Positions 6,934 to 15,634 of a stretch of 64,000 nt of DNA are shown one piece after another (position 1 is the first letter of the stretch; each line of letters starts with the position of its first letter). The notes under the pieces are model-generated. The model did not search any database. It was given only the letters and a program-made list of their open reading frames with translations, and was not told where the DNA came from. Origin of the DNA: JBCBEX01 sp038528235 (GTDB lineage: Bacteria > Bacteroidota > Rhodothermia > Rhodothermales > Rubricoccaceae); the NCBI GenBank assembly GCA_038528235.1, contig JBCBEX010000011.1, forward strand, positions 1 through 64,000. The letters run 5' to 3'. A program made the translations under genes and the position numbers.

Positions 6934-9390
6934 TCAGGCGTCGGCAGAGGTTTCCTTCTTGGCGAGCGTGGGCACACGGGCCGTGCCTGCCCCATCGCCG
7001 CTGACGCCGCCTTGCAGCTTCATGAAGTCGGCGAAGTCAGCGGAGCGCCCGCCGTAGCTGTCACCATACTTGTAGCCGTAGCCGTAGCCATAGCCGTAGG
7101 ACTCGCCACTCTCCTTCATGCTGTTGAGCACGGCGCCGATGACCGGTGCGCCTGCGTCGCCCGTGGTGAGCAGCAGTTCGCGTGCACGCTGGAGCGACCG
7201 CCAGCTCGTCTCTTCGGCGCGCGCCACGAGCAGCGTCGCGTCGCAGTAGGTGGCGAGCAGCACGGCATCGGTGACAGCCAGGATCGGCGAGGTGTCGAGG
7301 ATGACGACGTCGAATTCCTCACGGGCGGCGGCGAGCAGCTGCTCCATCTTGTGCGAGCCGAGTAGTTCGGCCGGGTCCGGCACGACCTGCCCCGCGGGCA
7401 GCACGTAGAGGTTGTCAAGGTGGTTGTCGAAGCGGCCCCAGTCGATGTGGAGCGGGCGACGGTAGTTCTCCCAGTCGATGGGCGCGTCCTGGAAGAGCAA
7501 CTCGGCGAGGCCGCGGTCGCGGTTGACGCCGAGGAGGCGGTGGCCCGTCGGACGGCGCAGGTCGGCGTCGATGTAGAGCGTACGCTTGCCTGCCTGCGCG
7601 AGCGCGATGGCGAGGTTGACGGCCGTCGTGGACTTGCCTTCGCCCGGGCCAGGGCTCGAGATCATGATCGCCTCCAGCTTCGAATCGGGGAGGCTGTACT
7701 GCACGCTCGTGCGGAGGTGGCGGAACGCCTCCGTGACCGACGAGAGCGGGTGCATCGCAGCGACCACCAACGAGGACACTTCGCGTCCTTCCACGTTGAC
7801 GAACGGCTGGCCGTTGAAGTGCTTCTTGACGAGGCCACGCAGGTCCGGGATCGTGCCCAGGAGGCTAAACCCGTGGCTCTTCACGTCCTCCGGCACACGG
7901 ATGCGGTGGTCGGTAGCGTGACGAAGCAGCGCCAACCCGAAGGCCAGCACGAGGCCCAGCATCGCGCCGAGCAGGAGGTTCTGCGGGATGTTCGGCGACA
8001 TCGGGGCCGCCGGCGTCAGCGCGACGCGGAGCAGCTCGACGTAGCTCACTTCCGACTGGGCCTGCGTGCGGGCGTCGTTGTACTTCTCCTGCAGGATCAG
8101 GAACGACTCGGTTGCCACGGCGAGGTCGCGCTCCAGGCTAGCCAGCGTCGCCTGCTGGCTGGGCAGTTCGCGGAGCCGCTGGTCGTTGCGCGCCTGCTGC
8201 GCACCAAGCGCCGCCGCCTGCAACTGCAGCCGCGAGATGTCGAGTTCGAGCCCAAGGGCTTCCTGCTTTTTGACCGCGAGGCCCGCCATCGCATCACCGT
8301 CGAGCGAGATGTCGGCGAGCGAGAGGCTCTCCTCGACGAGTTGCTCGCTTAGCACCTGGATCTGCTGGCGCGCCTGCTGGATCTGCCGCTGGAGTTGCAT
8401 CACCTCAGGCACACCCGAGGGGTCCTGAAGCAGCGCCGGGTTGTTGGCGTAGTAGGAGCTGAGCGTCGTCTCAAAGCCCGTGATCTTGTCTTTGAGTGCG
8501 TCGATCTCGCGCTGCGTTCCGGAGGCAGTCGCGCTGACGAGTGACGGCGTGACGGCGGCCAGTTGGTTGTTCAGGGCGTTTAGTCGGATCTGCGCCGTCT
8601 GACGCTCTACGTCCGCGTCGCTGATCGCAATGCCGAGCTCGGTCGAGCGCTGCACGGCCGTTTCCGCCTCCGTATCGAGGGCGACGAAGCCTTCGCGCTC
8701 TTTGAACACGGTGATCTCCCGGTCCAGCGCGCGCAGCTGGGCGCGCTTGCTCGCCACCTGGTCCTCCAGAAACTCACTGGCGGCTTCACGGCCGGCGGCC
8801 GACTTGGCGCGGGCATACTCACGGTATTCCTCAGCATAGAACTGCGCCATGTCGCGCGCGACGCGGCGATTGTGGTGCTTCGCCCCGATGCGGATCATGT
8901 CCACCTGCGGGTTGAGCGGCGCGATAGTCACAAAGCCGAGCTGTTGCATCCCGATCGCGACGGCCTGGTTGACGTCCGTCTCCGGGTTGCGCATCATCGC
9001 GTCGAGGCGCTCCTGTGTGGCCTCGTCCTTGATCAGTTCGCGCGAGTTGTACCGCTCCAGGAGGCGCTCTGCGACGCGCTCACCGATGGAGAGCGACTGT
9101 CGCAGCGTCTCGATCTCGTTGGCGAGCGTGCGCGTCTCGCGCATGCCGAGGATGCCCTGGATCGGGTCGCCCCCCGTGCGCTGCGTGTCGATGGCGACGA
9201 TCGCACCGGTGGCATAGATCGGCGTCTGGAAGTAGGTCCAGGTGGCCACCGCGCCAAAGGTCACCATCGCGGTGAGCGCCATCACCAGCCAGTTGCGCTT
9301 GAGCATCTGCGCAAAGGCCGCCGCGCTAAAGGCGGTGGCACTGGAGGCCGGGGCGGCCGAGGGTCCCGTCTTTTTAGTCGGAGTAGACAT
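6934..9390 (-). CDS. Wzc-like polysaccharide co-polymerase / tyrosine autokinase
   Basis: An inner-membrane BY-kinase of about 818 residues that controls exopolysaccharide chain length and export. An N-terminal Wzz domain is bounded by two membrane helices (about 30-50 and 465-485) with a long coiled-coil periplasmic part between them. The cytoplasmic kinase has Walker A (SSPGPGEGKSTT, near residue 580), Walker A' (TLYIDADLRRP) and Walker B (DVVILDTSPI). A Tyr-rich tail (SYGYGYGYGYKYGDSYGG) provides autophosphorylation sites. The start MSTPTKKTG is preferred to an upstream start at 9435. The gene is flanked by the SLBB gene and the initiating sugar transferase gene. Confidence 0.93.
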   Translation of the reverse strand: MSTPTKKTGPSAAPASSATAFSAAAFAQMLKRNWLVMALTAMVTFGAVATWTYFQTPIYATGAIVAIDTQRTGGDPIQGILGMRETRTLANEIETLRQSLSIGERVAERLLERYNSRELIKDEATQERLDAMMRNPETDVNQAVAIGMQQLGFVTIAPLNPQVDMIRIGAKHHNRRVARDMAQFYAEEYREYARAKSAAGREAASEFLEDQVASKRAQLRALDREITVFKEREGFVALDTEAETAVQRSTELGIAISDADVERQTAQIRLNALNNQLAAVTPSLVSATASGTQREIDALKDKITGFETTLSSYYANNPALLQDPSGVPEVMQLQRQIQQARQQIQVLSEQLVEESLSLADISLDGDAMAGLAVKKQEALGLELDISRLQLQAAALGAQQARNDQRLRELPSQQATLASLERDLAVATESFLILQEKYNDARTQAQSEVSYVELLRVALTPAAPMSPNIPQNLLLGAMLGLVLAFGLALLRHATDHRIRVPEDVKSHGFSLLGTIPDLRGLVKKHFNGQPFVNVEGREVSSLVVAAMHPLSSVTEAFRHLRTSVQYSLPDSKLEAIMISSPGPGEGKSTTAVNLAIALAQAGKRTLYIDADLRRPTGHRLLGVNRDRGLAELLFQDAPIDWENYRRPLHIDWGRFDNHLDNLYVLPAGQVVPDPAELLGSHKMEQLLAAAREEFDVVILDTSPILAVTDAVLLATYCDATLLVARAEETSWRSLQRARELLLTTGDAGAPVIGAVLNSMKESGESYGYGYGYGYKYGDSYGGRSADFADFMKLQGGVSGDGAGTARVPTLAKKETSADA

Positions 9391-9486
9391 ACAGGGAGGT
9401 AGTGTCTCGGGAGGTCGAGAGGACGAACGGTGCAACCGCCGCTCGTCGCGTGCAGCAAGTCACGCGACAGGGCAGCCGACGCGGGG

Positions 9487-10977
9487 TCAGCTGGCGCCCT
9501 TGCGCGAAAGAACGGTCGGGACGGTGCGCGCGAGGAGGTACAAATCCAGTGCCATCGACCAGTTGCGGACGTAATGCACGTCGAGATCGCAGCGGCTGCC
9601 GAACGAGAACTCATTGCGCCCGAGCACCTGCCAGAGGCCGGTAATACCGGGCAAAGTACGGAGGATCATCCGCTCCTTTCCGGTCATCTCGGAGAGTTCA
9701 TTGGGCATGTAGGGACGGGGGCCGACGAGGCTCATTTCGCCGCGCAGCACGTTGAAGAGCTGCGGCAGTTCGTCGAGGCTGAGCTTGCGTAGCCAGTGCC
9801 CCACCGCCGTCACACGGGGGTCGTTGGTGAGCTTCTTGAACTCAGCGTACTCCGCGGCGGCCTCCGGGTCGCGGTCGAGCACTTCCTGAAGGCGCTCGTG
9901 CGCGCCGACGTACATGCTGCGGAACTTGAGGCACCGAAATAGATGGCCATCGCGCCCGATGCGCTCCTGCGCGTAGAAGATGTCGCCCTTCGAGTCGAGC
10001 CGGATCAGCAGGCCAATGAGGGCCAGCACTGGAGCCAACAGCACGATCGCGATCAGGGAGAGCACGATGTCGATGACCCGCTTGACGCGCTGGTGCATCG
10101 GGTTGAGCAGGTGGTCACGCACCTCGAAGGCGAGCACGCCGCTGAAGTCGCGGGCCGTCACCGAGAGGCTCGCGAAGCCGAACAGGTCCGGCACTACGAG
10201 GACGCGCTCGAAACCGCTCGCGTGCTCCTCCATGAGTTCGAGGAGGTGCTCGCGGTCAGCCGACGGCATCGCCACGATGGCGTACGGAACGCGGAGGCGG
10301 CGCGCGTAGGTCGAGGCGCGAGAGAGGCGTCCCACCACAGGCACGCCGTTGATCTCGCGAGGGGCGCCCTTCGTATCAGTGAAGACGGCGACAGGCCGGA
10401 GGCCAAGCTCAGGACGACCCTGCAGGATGCGCACGATGCCTTTGCCGGTCCGCCCCGCTCCGAACACGACGACGGCGCAACTCCACCACGACTTCGAGCC
10501 AAAGAAGAAGCGGGCGAGCGCACGCGCAAAGGGCACCATCGGGATGGCGAGCACCCAGGCGAGCGCGAGCGTCCCCACCATCGGCGACACCTTGCCGAGC
10601 ACCGACATCAGCACCGTTGCCACGATCAGGTACGCGAGCGATGAGGCGATGCTCAGGCTGCGCACCTCCTTGACGGGCGGCAGCGGGAACGTGGCGTAGC
10701 AGCCGAACGCGGCGAACATCACGAGCGCCATGACCACGGTGGCCACGGCCACGCGCAAGTTTTCCTGGGCCGCGCCGATGGCCTCCATGAAGACCATCGC
10801 CAGCCCGATGCAGAGCGTAAGCGTCACCGCGTCGAAGAGCATCAGCACCAGCGTGCGCGCCCAGGGGCGGACGGGGGCGCGGAGCACGCGCGGCTTCACG
10901 GCCGCGGGCGTAGAGGCGCGGACGCCCTCGCCGTGGGACGGCGCGTCGGGACGGATCAGTTCGAGTACAGGACTCAT
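9487..10977 (-). CDS. Exopolysaccharide polyprenyl-phosphate sugar-1-phosphate transferase (WbaP-like)
   Basis: A 496-residue membrane enzyme that starts repeat-unit assembly by moving a sugar-1-phosphate from a nucleotide sugar to undecaprenyl phosphate. The N-terminal half has about four to five hydrophobic helices and a CoA-binding-like domain (VVVFGAGRTGKGIVRIL, around 165-185). The C-terminal bacterial sugar transferase domain begins with KRVIDIVLSLIAIVLL. It contains KFRSM, LRKLSLDELPQLFNVLRGEM and SLVGPRP, the catalytic core of the family. Two bases separate it from the upstream glycosyltransferase stop, so co-transcription is likely. The sugar specificity is not visible. Confidence 0.93.
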   Translation of the reverse strand: MSPVLELIRPDAPSHGEGVRASTPAAVKPRVLRAPVRPWARTLVLMLFDAVTLTLCIGLAMVFMEAIGAAQENLRVAVATVVMALVMFAAFGCYATFPLPPVKEVRSLSIASSLAYLIVATVLMSVLGKVSPMVGTLALAWVLAIPMVPFARALARFFFGSKSWWSCAVVVFGAGRTGKGIVRILQGRPELGLRPVAVFTDTKGAPREINGVPVVGRLSRASTYARRLRVPYAIVAMPSADREHLLELMEEHASGFERVLVVPDLFGFASLSVTARDFSGVLAFEVRDHLLNPMHQRVKRVIDIVLSLIAIVLLAPVLALIGLLIRLDSKGDIFYAQERIGRDGHLFRCLKFRSMYVGAHERLQEVLDRDPEAAAEYAEFKKLTNDPRVTAVGHWLRKLSLDELPQLFNVLRGEMSLVGPRPYMPNELSEMTGKERMILRTLPGITGLWQVLGRNEFSFGSRCDLDVHYVRNWSMALDLYLLARTVPTVLSRKGAS

Positions 10978-10979
10978 GG

Positions 10980-12227
10980 CTACGAGAGCGAAGGGAGGGC
11001 GTCGGAGGGGGTGGGCAGCATGGCGGACTGCACCGGAGAGCGGAGGATCTGCTCGGCGTCGCCGTCGCGGCTGAAGGCCAGCCAGGCTTGGTCGAGCAGG
11101 TCGGCGAGCCGTGCACGGAAGCGTTCGGCGGCGAACGTCTCGGCGTGGGCGCGGATCGCGTCGGGGTCGAAGCGCGCGTCGTCCTTCTCAAATCGAGAAA
11201 TTGCAGCGACGAGAGCCTCGGGGGTTTGCTGGTCAAAGAAGATGCCAGTCTCGTTTTCTCGCACGGTTTCGAGTGCCCCGCCCCGTCCGTAGGCGATGAC
11301 CGGGGTGCCGCACGCCTGCGCCTCGACCGGCGCGATGCCGAAGTCTTCGAGCGCGGCGAACACGAAGGCGCGGGCCTCGCGGAGGGTAGACTCGAGCACC
11401 TCCAGCGGCTGGTGCCCAAGCAGGTCTACGTTCGGCGTCGCGATGGCTTGCAGGCGACCCATCTCGGGACCGTCCCCCACCACCACGAGCCGCTTATTGG
11501 GCATCTGGGCGAAGGCTTCGACGATGAGGCGGATCTTCTTGTAGGGCACGAGCCGAGAGCAGGTGCAGTAATAGTCGTCCCGGTCGTAGCCAACGGTGAA
11601 GCGCTCGACGTTGACGGCGGGGTGCACCACGGCGGCGGGCCGGCGGTAGAGCTTGCGGATGCGCTTGGCGACGTAGTGCGAGTTGGCGACGTAGAGGTCG
11701 GGCCGGTCTGCCGTCGCCGCGTCGAACGTCCGCATGTAGTGTAGGATGAGGCGCGCAAGTTTGCCTTTGAGACTGTGTTCGAGTCCCCCTTCGCGGAGGT
11801 ACTGGAACTGCAGGTCCCACGCGTAGCGGATCGGGCTGTGGACGTAGCTCACGTGGAGCTGCTCCGCAAACGTGAGCACGCTCTTGGCCACGACGTAGCT
11901 CGACGAGAGGACGAGGTCGTAGGCCGTGAGGTCGAACTGCTCGATGGCGAGCGGCGTGAACGGCAGGTAGTTGCGGTAGCCTTTGCGCGCGAACGGCAGC
12001 CGCTGGATGAACGAGGTCTTGACCTCACGCCCACCCAGGAAGTCCCGTTGGTCGTCTGGGAGGAACTCGATCAGGCTGTGCAGATCGGCCTCGGGCAGCA
12101 CCGCGATCATCTGCTCCAACACGCGTTCCGCCCCGGCATAGACCGGGAGCCAGTCGTGCACGATGGCTGTGCGACTGGGCTGAAGGCGGCTGAGGGCGGG
12201 GCGTGCAGCGCCGGGTAGGGCGACCAT
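10980..12227 (-). CDS. GT4-family glycosyltransferase, first gene of the polysaccharide operon
   Basis: A GT-B glycosyltransferase of about 415 residues. It resembles WbaZ/mannosyltransferase-type GT4 enzymes: AIVHDWLPVYAGAERVLEQM at the N-terminus, a C-terminal RLVPYKKIRLIVEAFAQM, and EDFGIAPVEAQACGTPVIAY (E-x7-E donor motif). The start at 12227 is the last Met before the conserved domain; an upstream Met at 12293 is possible. The stop is two bases before the next gene. A palindrome at 12315 lies in the presumed promoter region. Acceptor and donor are unknown. Confidence 0.88.
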   Translation of the reverse strand: MVALPGAARPALSRLQPSRTAIVHDWLPVYAGAERVLEQMIAVLPEADLHSLIEFLPDDQRDFLGGREVKTSFIQRLPFARKGYRNYLPFTPLAIEQFDLTAYDLVLSSSYVVAKSVLTFAEQLHVSYVHSPIRYAWDLQFQYLREGGLEHSLKGKLARLILHYMRTFDAATADRPDLYVANSHYVAKRIRKLYRRPAAVVHPAVNVERFTVGYDRDDYYCTCSRLVPYKKIRLIVEAFAQMPNKRLVVVGDGPEMGRLQAIATPNVDLLGHQPLEVLESTLREARAFVFAALEDFGIAPVEAQACGTPVIAYGRGGALETVRENETGIFFDQQTPEALVAAISRFEKDDARFDPDAIRAHAETFAAERFRARLADLLDQAWLAFSRDGDAEQILRSPVQSAMLPTPSDALPSLS

Positions 12228-12536
12228 GGCGAGAGGGGGCCATGTGCTAGAGAAGGACAGACTCGCCCTGCCACCGTACAACAGCGGCTCCAACCTCTTT
12301 CAAGCTGGCCAGATGTAACAAAAGTGTTACGATCCAGATCTTTGTCCGAGATGGATAGTCGAGGCCGTCCTGTTAGTCCCGCGTTCCCCTCCACGGTGAG
12401 CAAAGGGACGGCAGGCGCTCACCAAAAACACGGGGTAAACGAGTATAGTCCCCCCTCATCTTCAAGTCAACCAAACCGATCACGGCACCCCAGTCCTAGG
12501 CAAGTCTCCATGTCCAGCAGTCACCAAGCTATTTCG
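12228..12536. other. Upstream region of the polysaccharide operon
   Basis: About 310 bases without a supported gene separate the first glycosyltransferase from the DinB-like gene. The stretch holds one clear palindrome (12315-12330) and AT-richer DNA than its surroundings. It is the likely site of the main promoter of the minus-strand polysaccharide operon. Confidence 0.5.
12315..12330. promoter_or_regulatory. GTAACA-N4-TGTTAC palindrome, candidate operator
   Basis: A perfect 6-bp inverted repeat with a 4-base spacer lies 88 bases upstream of the chosen start of the first polysaccharide glycosyltransferase. The position suits a repressor or activator site for the operon. No regulator gene is nearby to link it to. 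Confidence 0.4.
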
Positions 12537-13013
12537 TTAACCCCGAACCGCACGGCGCAGCGCGAGGAGCAGGCCGATGTGGATGCCCTCGTGGAGGTTG
12601 TTGAAGTGCAGCGCCGTCTCAAACGAGTCGAGCGTGATGCCCGTCGAGGTCGGGTAGCGCTTGAAGTCGGCGAAGCGTTCGGCAGCATGGTCCTCGGCGA
12701 GGCGCTGCGGCAGGTCGGCCAGCAGCGTGCGGACGTGCTCTTCGTCCGGCTCCCACCCGTCGGGCCAGTCGCGGGGACTGGTGCCCTTGCGGCAGCGCGC
12801 CACGAGGTCGTCGTCCACGAGCAGCGGCAGCCCGGACAATCCGTAGTGCAGCAGTTGCTGCGTGACGGCGAGGTGCGCGAGGTGCCAGAGCGCGTGGTTG
12901 TTCCACCCATCCGGGATCGTCCGCATCTCGGCGTCGGTGAAGCTGTCGGCGATGCGCAGCACGAAGCCACGCGTCTCGGCGAGCAGGGCGATGGCGGGGT
13001 GCGGGGCTGACAT
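12537..13013 (-). CDS. DinB-like four-helix protein
   Basis: A 158-residue DinB/YfiT superfamily protein. Members are four-helix bundles that bind one metal ion through three histidines, and many act as thiol-dependent S-transferases. The expected ligands can be placed in WHLAHLAVTQ (helix 2) and in the HxxxH pair of LHEGIHIGLLL near the C-terminus. No signal peptide or membrane segment is present. A second, divergent DinB-like gene is at 25319. The substrate is unknown. Confidence 0.8.
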   Translation of the reverse strand: MSAPHPAIALLAETRGFVLRIADSFTDAEMRTIPDGWNNHALWHLAHLAVTQQLLHYGLSGLPLLVDDDLVARCRKGTSPRDWPDGWEPDEEHVRTLLADLPQRLAEDHAAERFADFKRYPTSTGITLDSFETALHFNNLHEGIHIGLLLALRRAVRG

Positions 13014-13240
13014 GCGCGTCTAAATGCGGCTGGGAACGAGAAAGCGGGGAGCCAAAGACCTGTGGACGATGCGAGCCTTGGACGGTAGCGCGGGGGCCGA
13101 GGGCCTGCTCTGAACTTACCAACCTAGCCGTGGAGCGGGAAAAGCCAGCACGTGGTCGGGTCATGCAGAATGTTGAGGCTGAGCACGGCGCGAGGTCAGC
13201 ACACCTCCGGCAGCCGCGCCGAGTCATCTGGGCTCCCGCG

Positions 13241-14383
13241 CTAGGATCGCCCCTCCGCGAGCGTGTCCAGCGACGGGGCCGTGCCCGTGCGCTGCTTCAT
13301 CGCCGAGGCGAGCATCATCATCTCGCCGACGTTTTCGAGCGTGAGCAACCCCACGAGCGCGCCCTCCTGGTCCACAACCGGCAGCATCGAGACGTCGTCG
13401 GCCTGGAGGCGTTCGAGCGCCTGGTCGAGCATGTTGCCCGCGTTGACGGGCGGCGACGCGGGGAGCATCACTTGCTGCACGCGGGTCTGCATCGTCTGCT
13501 CGGAGAGCGCCTGCACGAGCCGCTTGCGCGTGAGCACGCCCACCATCTGGCCGTCTTGGATGACGGGGAAGTCCTGCTCCGAGACGGCCAGCAGCAGGTC
13601 TACGGCGTCCTGGAGCGTCTGCCACGGGTGGAGGTCGTGGTAGTCGGTCACCATTGCCTGGCGCACGTGCACGCCGCGCGTGGCAACGCGAAGCTGCGTA
13701 GCGCTCGACTCCTGCTGGGCACCGAGGTACACGAACAACGCGATGAAGAGCAGGAACGGGTTGAACTGGATCAGCCCAAAGAAGCCAAAGACGATGGCCA
13801 TGCCCTGCCCCACGCTGGCCGCGATCTGCGTGGCGCGCGGGTAGTCGAGTTTGAGCGCGAGCAGCGCCCGGAGTACGCGCCCGCCGTCCATCGGGAAGGC
13901 CGGGAGCAGGTTGAAAACGAGCAGCGCCACGTTGATCCACATGAGGCTGGGCAGGAAGTAGTCTGCCGGAGCCGCGAGCCCGCCGAACTCGTTGAAGTCG
14001 GGCAGGCTGCCGCGTGTGACGAGATAGCCCCCTGCGATGAGGCCCGCGACCACGAAGTTGACTGCTGGCCCGGCAAGCGCCACAACCAATTCCTGCCGCG
14101 GCTTCTCAGGGATGCGTTCCAGCCGCGCCACCCCGCCGATGGGATAGAGCGTGATGTCGCGCGTCGGCACGCCATAGCGCCGGGCCGCGAGCGCGTGTCC
14201 GTACTCGTGCAGCACCACGCAGCCGAACACGGCGAGGATTAGTCCGACGCCCGCGAGCGCCGTAGCGAGATCGTTGCCGCTGAGGACGTAGTAGACGAAC
14301 GCGCCTCCGATGAGAAGCAGGAACGTCCAGTGCAGAAAGACATCGATGCCGACGAACCGGCCGACGCGGAGCGAGCCGCCCAT
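13241..14383 (-). CDS. M50 (site-2-type) membrane metalloprotease with CBS domains
   Basis: A 380-residue intramembrane zinc protease of the M50B (SpoIVFB-like) type. The catalytic HEYGH motif is at residues 59-63 within a membrane helix. The third zinc ligand is Asp166 in PAFPMDGGRV. About six hydrophobic helices fill residues 10-230. Two CBS domains follow (about 245-300 and 315-370), which usually sense adenosine nucleotides and could gate protease activity. Its substrate, often an anti-sigma factor or pro-sigma factor in relatives, is not identifiable. The gene stands alone between DinB-like and SlyD-like genes. Confidence 0.92.
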   Translation of the reverse strand: MGGSLRVGRFVGIDVFLHWTFLLLIGGAFVYYVLSGNDLATALAGVGLILAVFGCVVLHEYGHALAARRYGVPTRDITLYPIGGVARLERIPEKPRQELVVALAGPAVNFVVAGLIAGGYLVTRGSLPDFNEFGGLAAPADYFLPSLMWINVALLVFNLLPAFPMDGGRVLRALLALKLDYPRATQIAASVGQGMAIVFGFFGLIQFNPFLLFIALFVYLGAQQESSATQLRVATRGVHVRQAMVTDYHDLHPWQTLQDAVDLLLAVSEQDFPVIQDGQMVGVLTRKRLVQALSEQTMQTRVQQVMLPASPPVNAGNMLDQALERLQADDVSMLPVVDQEGALVGLLTLENVGEMMMLASAMKQRTGTAPSLDTLAEGRS

Positions 14384-14514
14384 GACGACGAGAGCGTGGT
14401 GAAGCCGATAGGGTGAGGCTGCTTCAAACCCACCCGGCCCCCGGATTGTTCGGCAGGCTCACCGCTCCCCCTGGTTCAGGCTTCACCCTGGTCCGAGCTA
14501 CACGACGGTTCGAA

Positions 14515-14943
14515 CTACACGATCTCGACGAGTTCGAGCGCGAACGTGAGGTCTTCGCCCGCGAGCGGGTGGTTGGCGTCGAGCATGACGGTGTCATCGG
14601 CGACCTCCACGACGCGCACGGGGACGTGCTGCCCCTCAGGCGTCTGGAGGTGCAACTCCTGCCCGACTTCCGGGACGACGCCCGCTGGGAACTGGTCGCG
14701 GCCGACCTCCAGCACCATCTCGGGGCGTGGCTCGCCGTAGGCCTGCGCCGCAGGAATCGTGACAGTCTTCGAAGCGCCGACTTCCATGCCTGTCACGGCG
14801 ACGTCGAAGCCGGGGATGACCTGGCCGCTGCCGAGGGTGAATTCGAGCGGGGCGCGGCCCTCAGACGAGTCGAACTGGGTGCCGTCGGCGAGGGTGCCGG
14901 TGTAGTGGATGCGGACGGTCTGGCCGGTGGCAGCGGTAGGCAT
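14515..14943 (-). CDS. SlyD-like FKBP-type peptidyl-prolyl cis-trans isomerase
   Basis: A 142-residue cytoplasmic prolyl isomerase/chaperone. The FKBP half shows GQTVRIHYTGTLADGTQFDS and VIPGFDVAVTGM. An insert-in-flap chaperone domain follows from about residue 70. The C-terminal DANHPLAGEDLTFALELVEI is the SlyD hallmark. The His-rich metal-binding tail of E. coli SlyD is missing, as in short SlyD/SlpA-type members. The start MPTAATGQ is chosen because it fits the family N-terminus; an open frame extends to 15138. Confidence 0.92.
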   Translation of the reverse strand: MPTAATGQTVRIHYTGTLADGTQFDSSEGRAPLEFTLGSGQVIPGFDVAVTGMEVGASKTVTIPAAQAYGEPRPEMVLEVGRDQFPAGVVPEVGQELHLQTPEGQHVPVRVVEVADDTVMLDANHPLAGEDLTFALELVEIV

Positions 14944-14984
14944 GCGATGGGGCGCGATGGTGGGGAAAAACGCCGCGCACGGTG

Positions 14985-15017
14985 TCTGGCGTGGAATCCA
15001 TCTCTGGCGTGGAATCC
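14985..15017. repeat. Short direct repeat, 15-bp unit twice
   Basis: The unit TCTGGCGTGGAATCC occurs at 14985-14999 and again at 15003-15017, a period of 18 bases. It lies in the intergenic region between the divergent SlyD-like gene and the gene at 15101. Confidence 0.8.
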
Positions 15018-15100
15018 TGGTGCGTTGCGGTGGCGTCGGCACGGGGCACCCTTCATGCGGTTCCAGACCGCCCCTGCTCTTCGCCTCGACTTCGCCCACC

Positions 15101-15565
15101 ATGCCTGCTCTCCTTCCGCCGCTGTCCGAGCGTGACACGGCCCTCCTGGCGCTGCGGCCCCACCTCGCTGCTGAGGAGCGCTACGCTGGGTCGTCGCCCG
15201 GCGTCCCGCTACCAGACAACCTCGAAGCGTTCCAGACGCGCACGCTCCGCCCGCTGCTAAAGCTCCAGAATCCCCTGCTGCTCGCGCTCGTCGCCGACCA
15301 CCTCGGACGTACCACGCCGGGCTTCCCCAACTTTGCCCCAGCCGACCAGGAGGAGCGCCTCATGCGCATGCTGCGGCAAGACGCGCGCTTCAAGCGCACG
15401 CTCTATAGCTTCGTTGCAGGGCTGTGCACGGAGCCGGAGTTCGCGTTCTTCCTGCACCACCGCGCGGAGGTGCGACGGCGGATGCTCGCGCTGGTGACGG
15501 AGCGGCTGCGGAGCCAGACGGCGGCGCTGGCCGCGCTGATCCACGACCGGTCCCACGACCCGTAG
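15101..15565 (+). CDS. Uncharacterised protein
   Basis: A 154-residue protein that I do not recognise. The start MPALLPPLSERDTALL is chosen because the open frame upstream (to 14909) crosses a direct repeat and reads as non-coding. The sequence is mostly alpha-helical by eye, charged and soluble. It has a basic C-terminal stretch (HHRAEVRRRMLALVTERLRSQ) and no signal peptide or membrane segment. Codon use matches its neighbours. It is transcribed divergently from the SlyD-like gene and 69 bases before the dioxygenase gene. Confidence 0.6.
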   Translation: MPALLPPLSERDTALLALRPHLAAEERYAGSSPGVPLPDNLEAFQTRTLRPLLKLQNPLLLALVADHLGRTTPGFPNFAPADQEERLMRMLRQDARFKRTLYSFVAGLCTEPEFAFFLHHRAEVRRRMLALVTERLRSQTAALAALIHDRSHDP

Positions 15566-15592
15566 ACACGTTGGGAACCTCACCTCTTTTAT

Positions 15593-15604
15593 TTGTTACA
15601 ACAA
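15593..15604. promoter_or_regulatory. TTGTT-AC-AACAA palindrome upstream of the dioxygenase gene
   Basis: A perfect 5-bp inverted repeat lies in an unusually AT-rich island about 30 bases before the dioxygenase ATG. MhqO-type dioxygenase genes in Firmicutes are controlled by MarR-family regulators that bind palindromes, so an operator is plausible. This is inference only. Confidence 0.3.
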
Positions 15605-15634
15605 TTAAAACTTCCCACTCAGCCCCTATTCGCC

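Noticed and set aside
12239..12403. Upstream extension of the first glycosyltransferase or a small gene
   Set aside because: The frame crosses the palindrome and promoter-like DNA and shows no domain.
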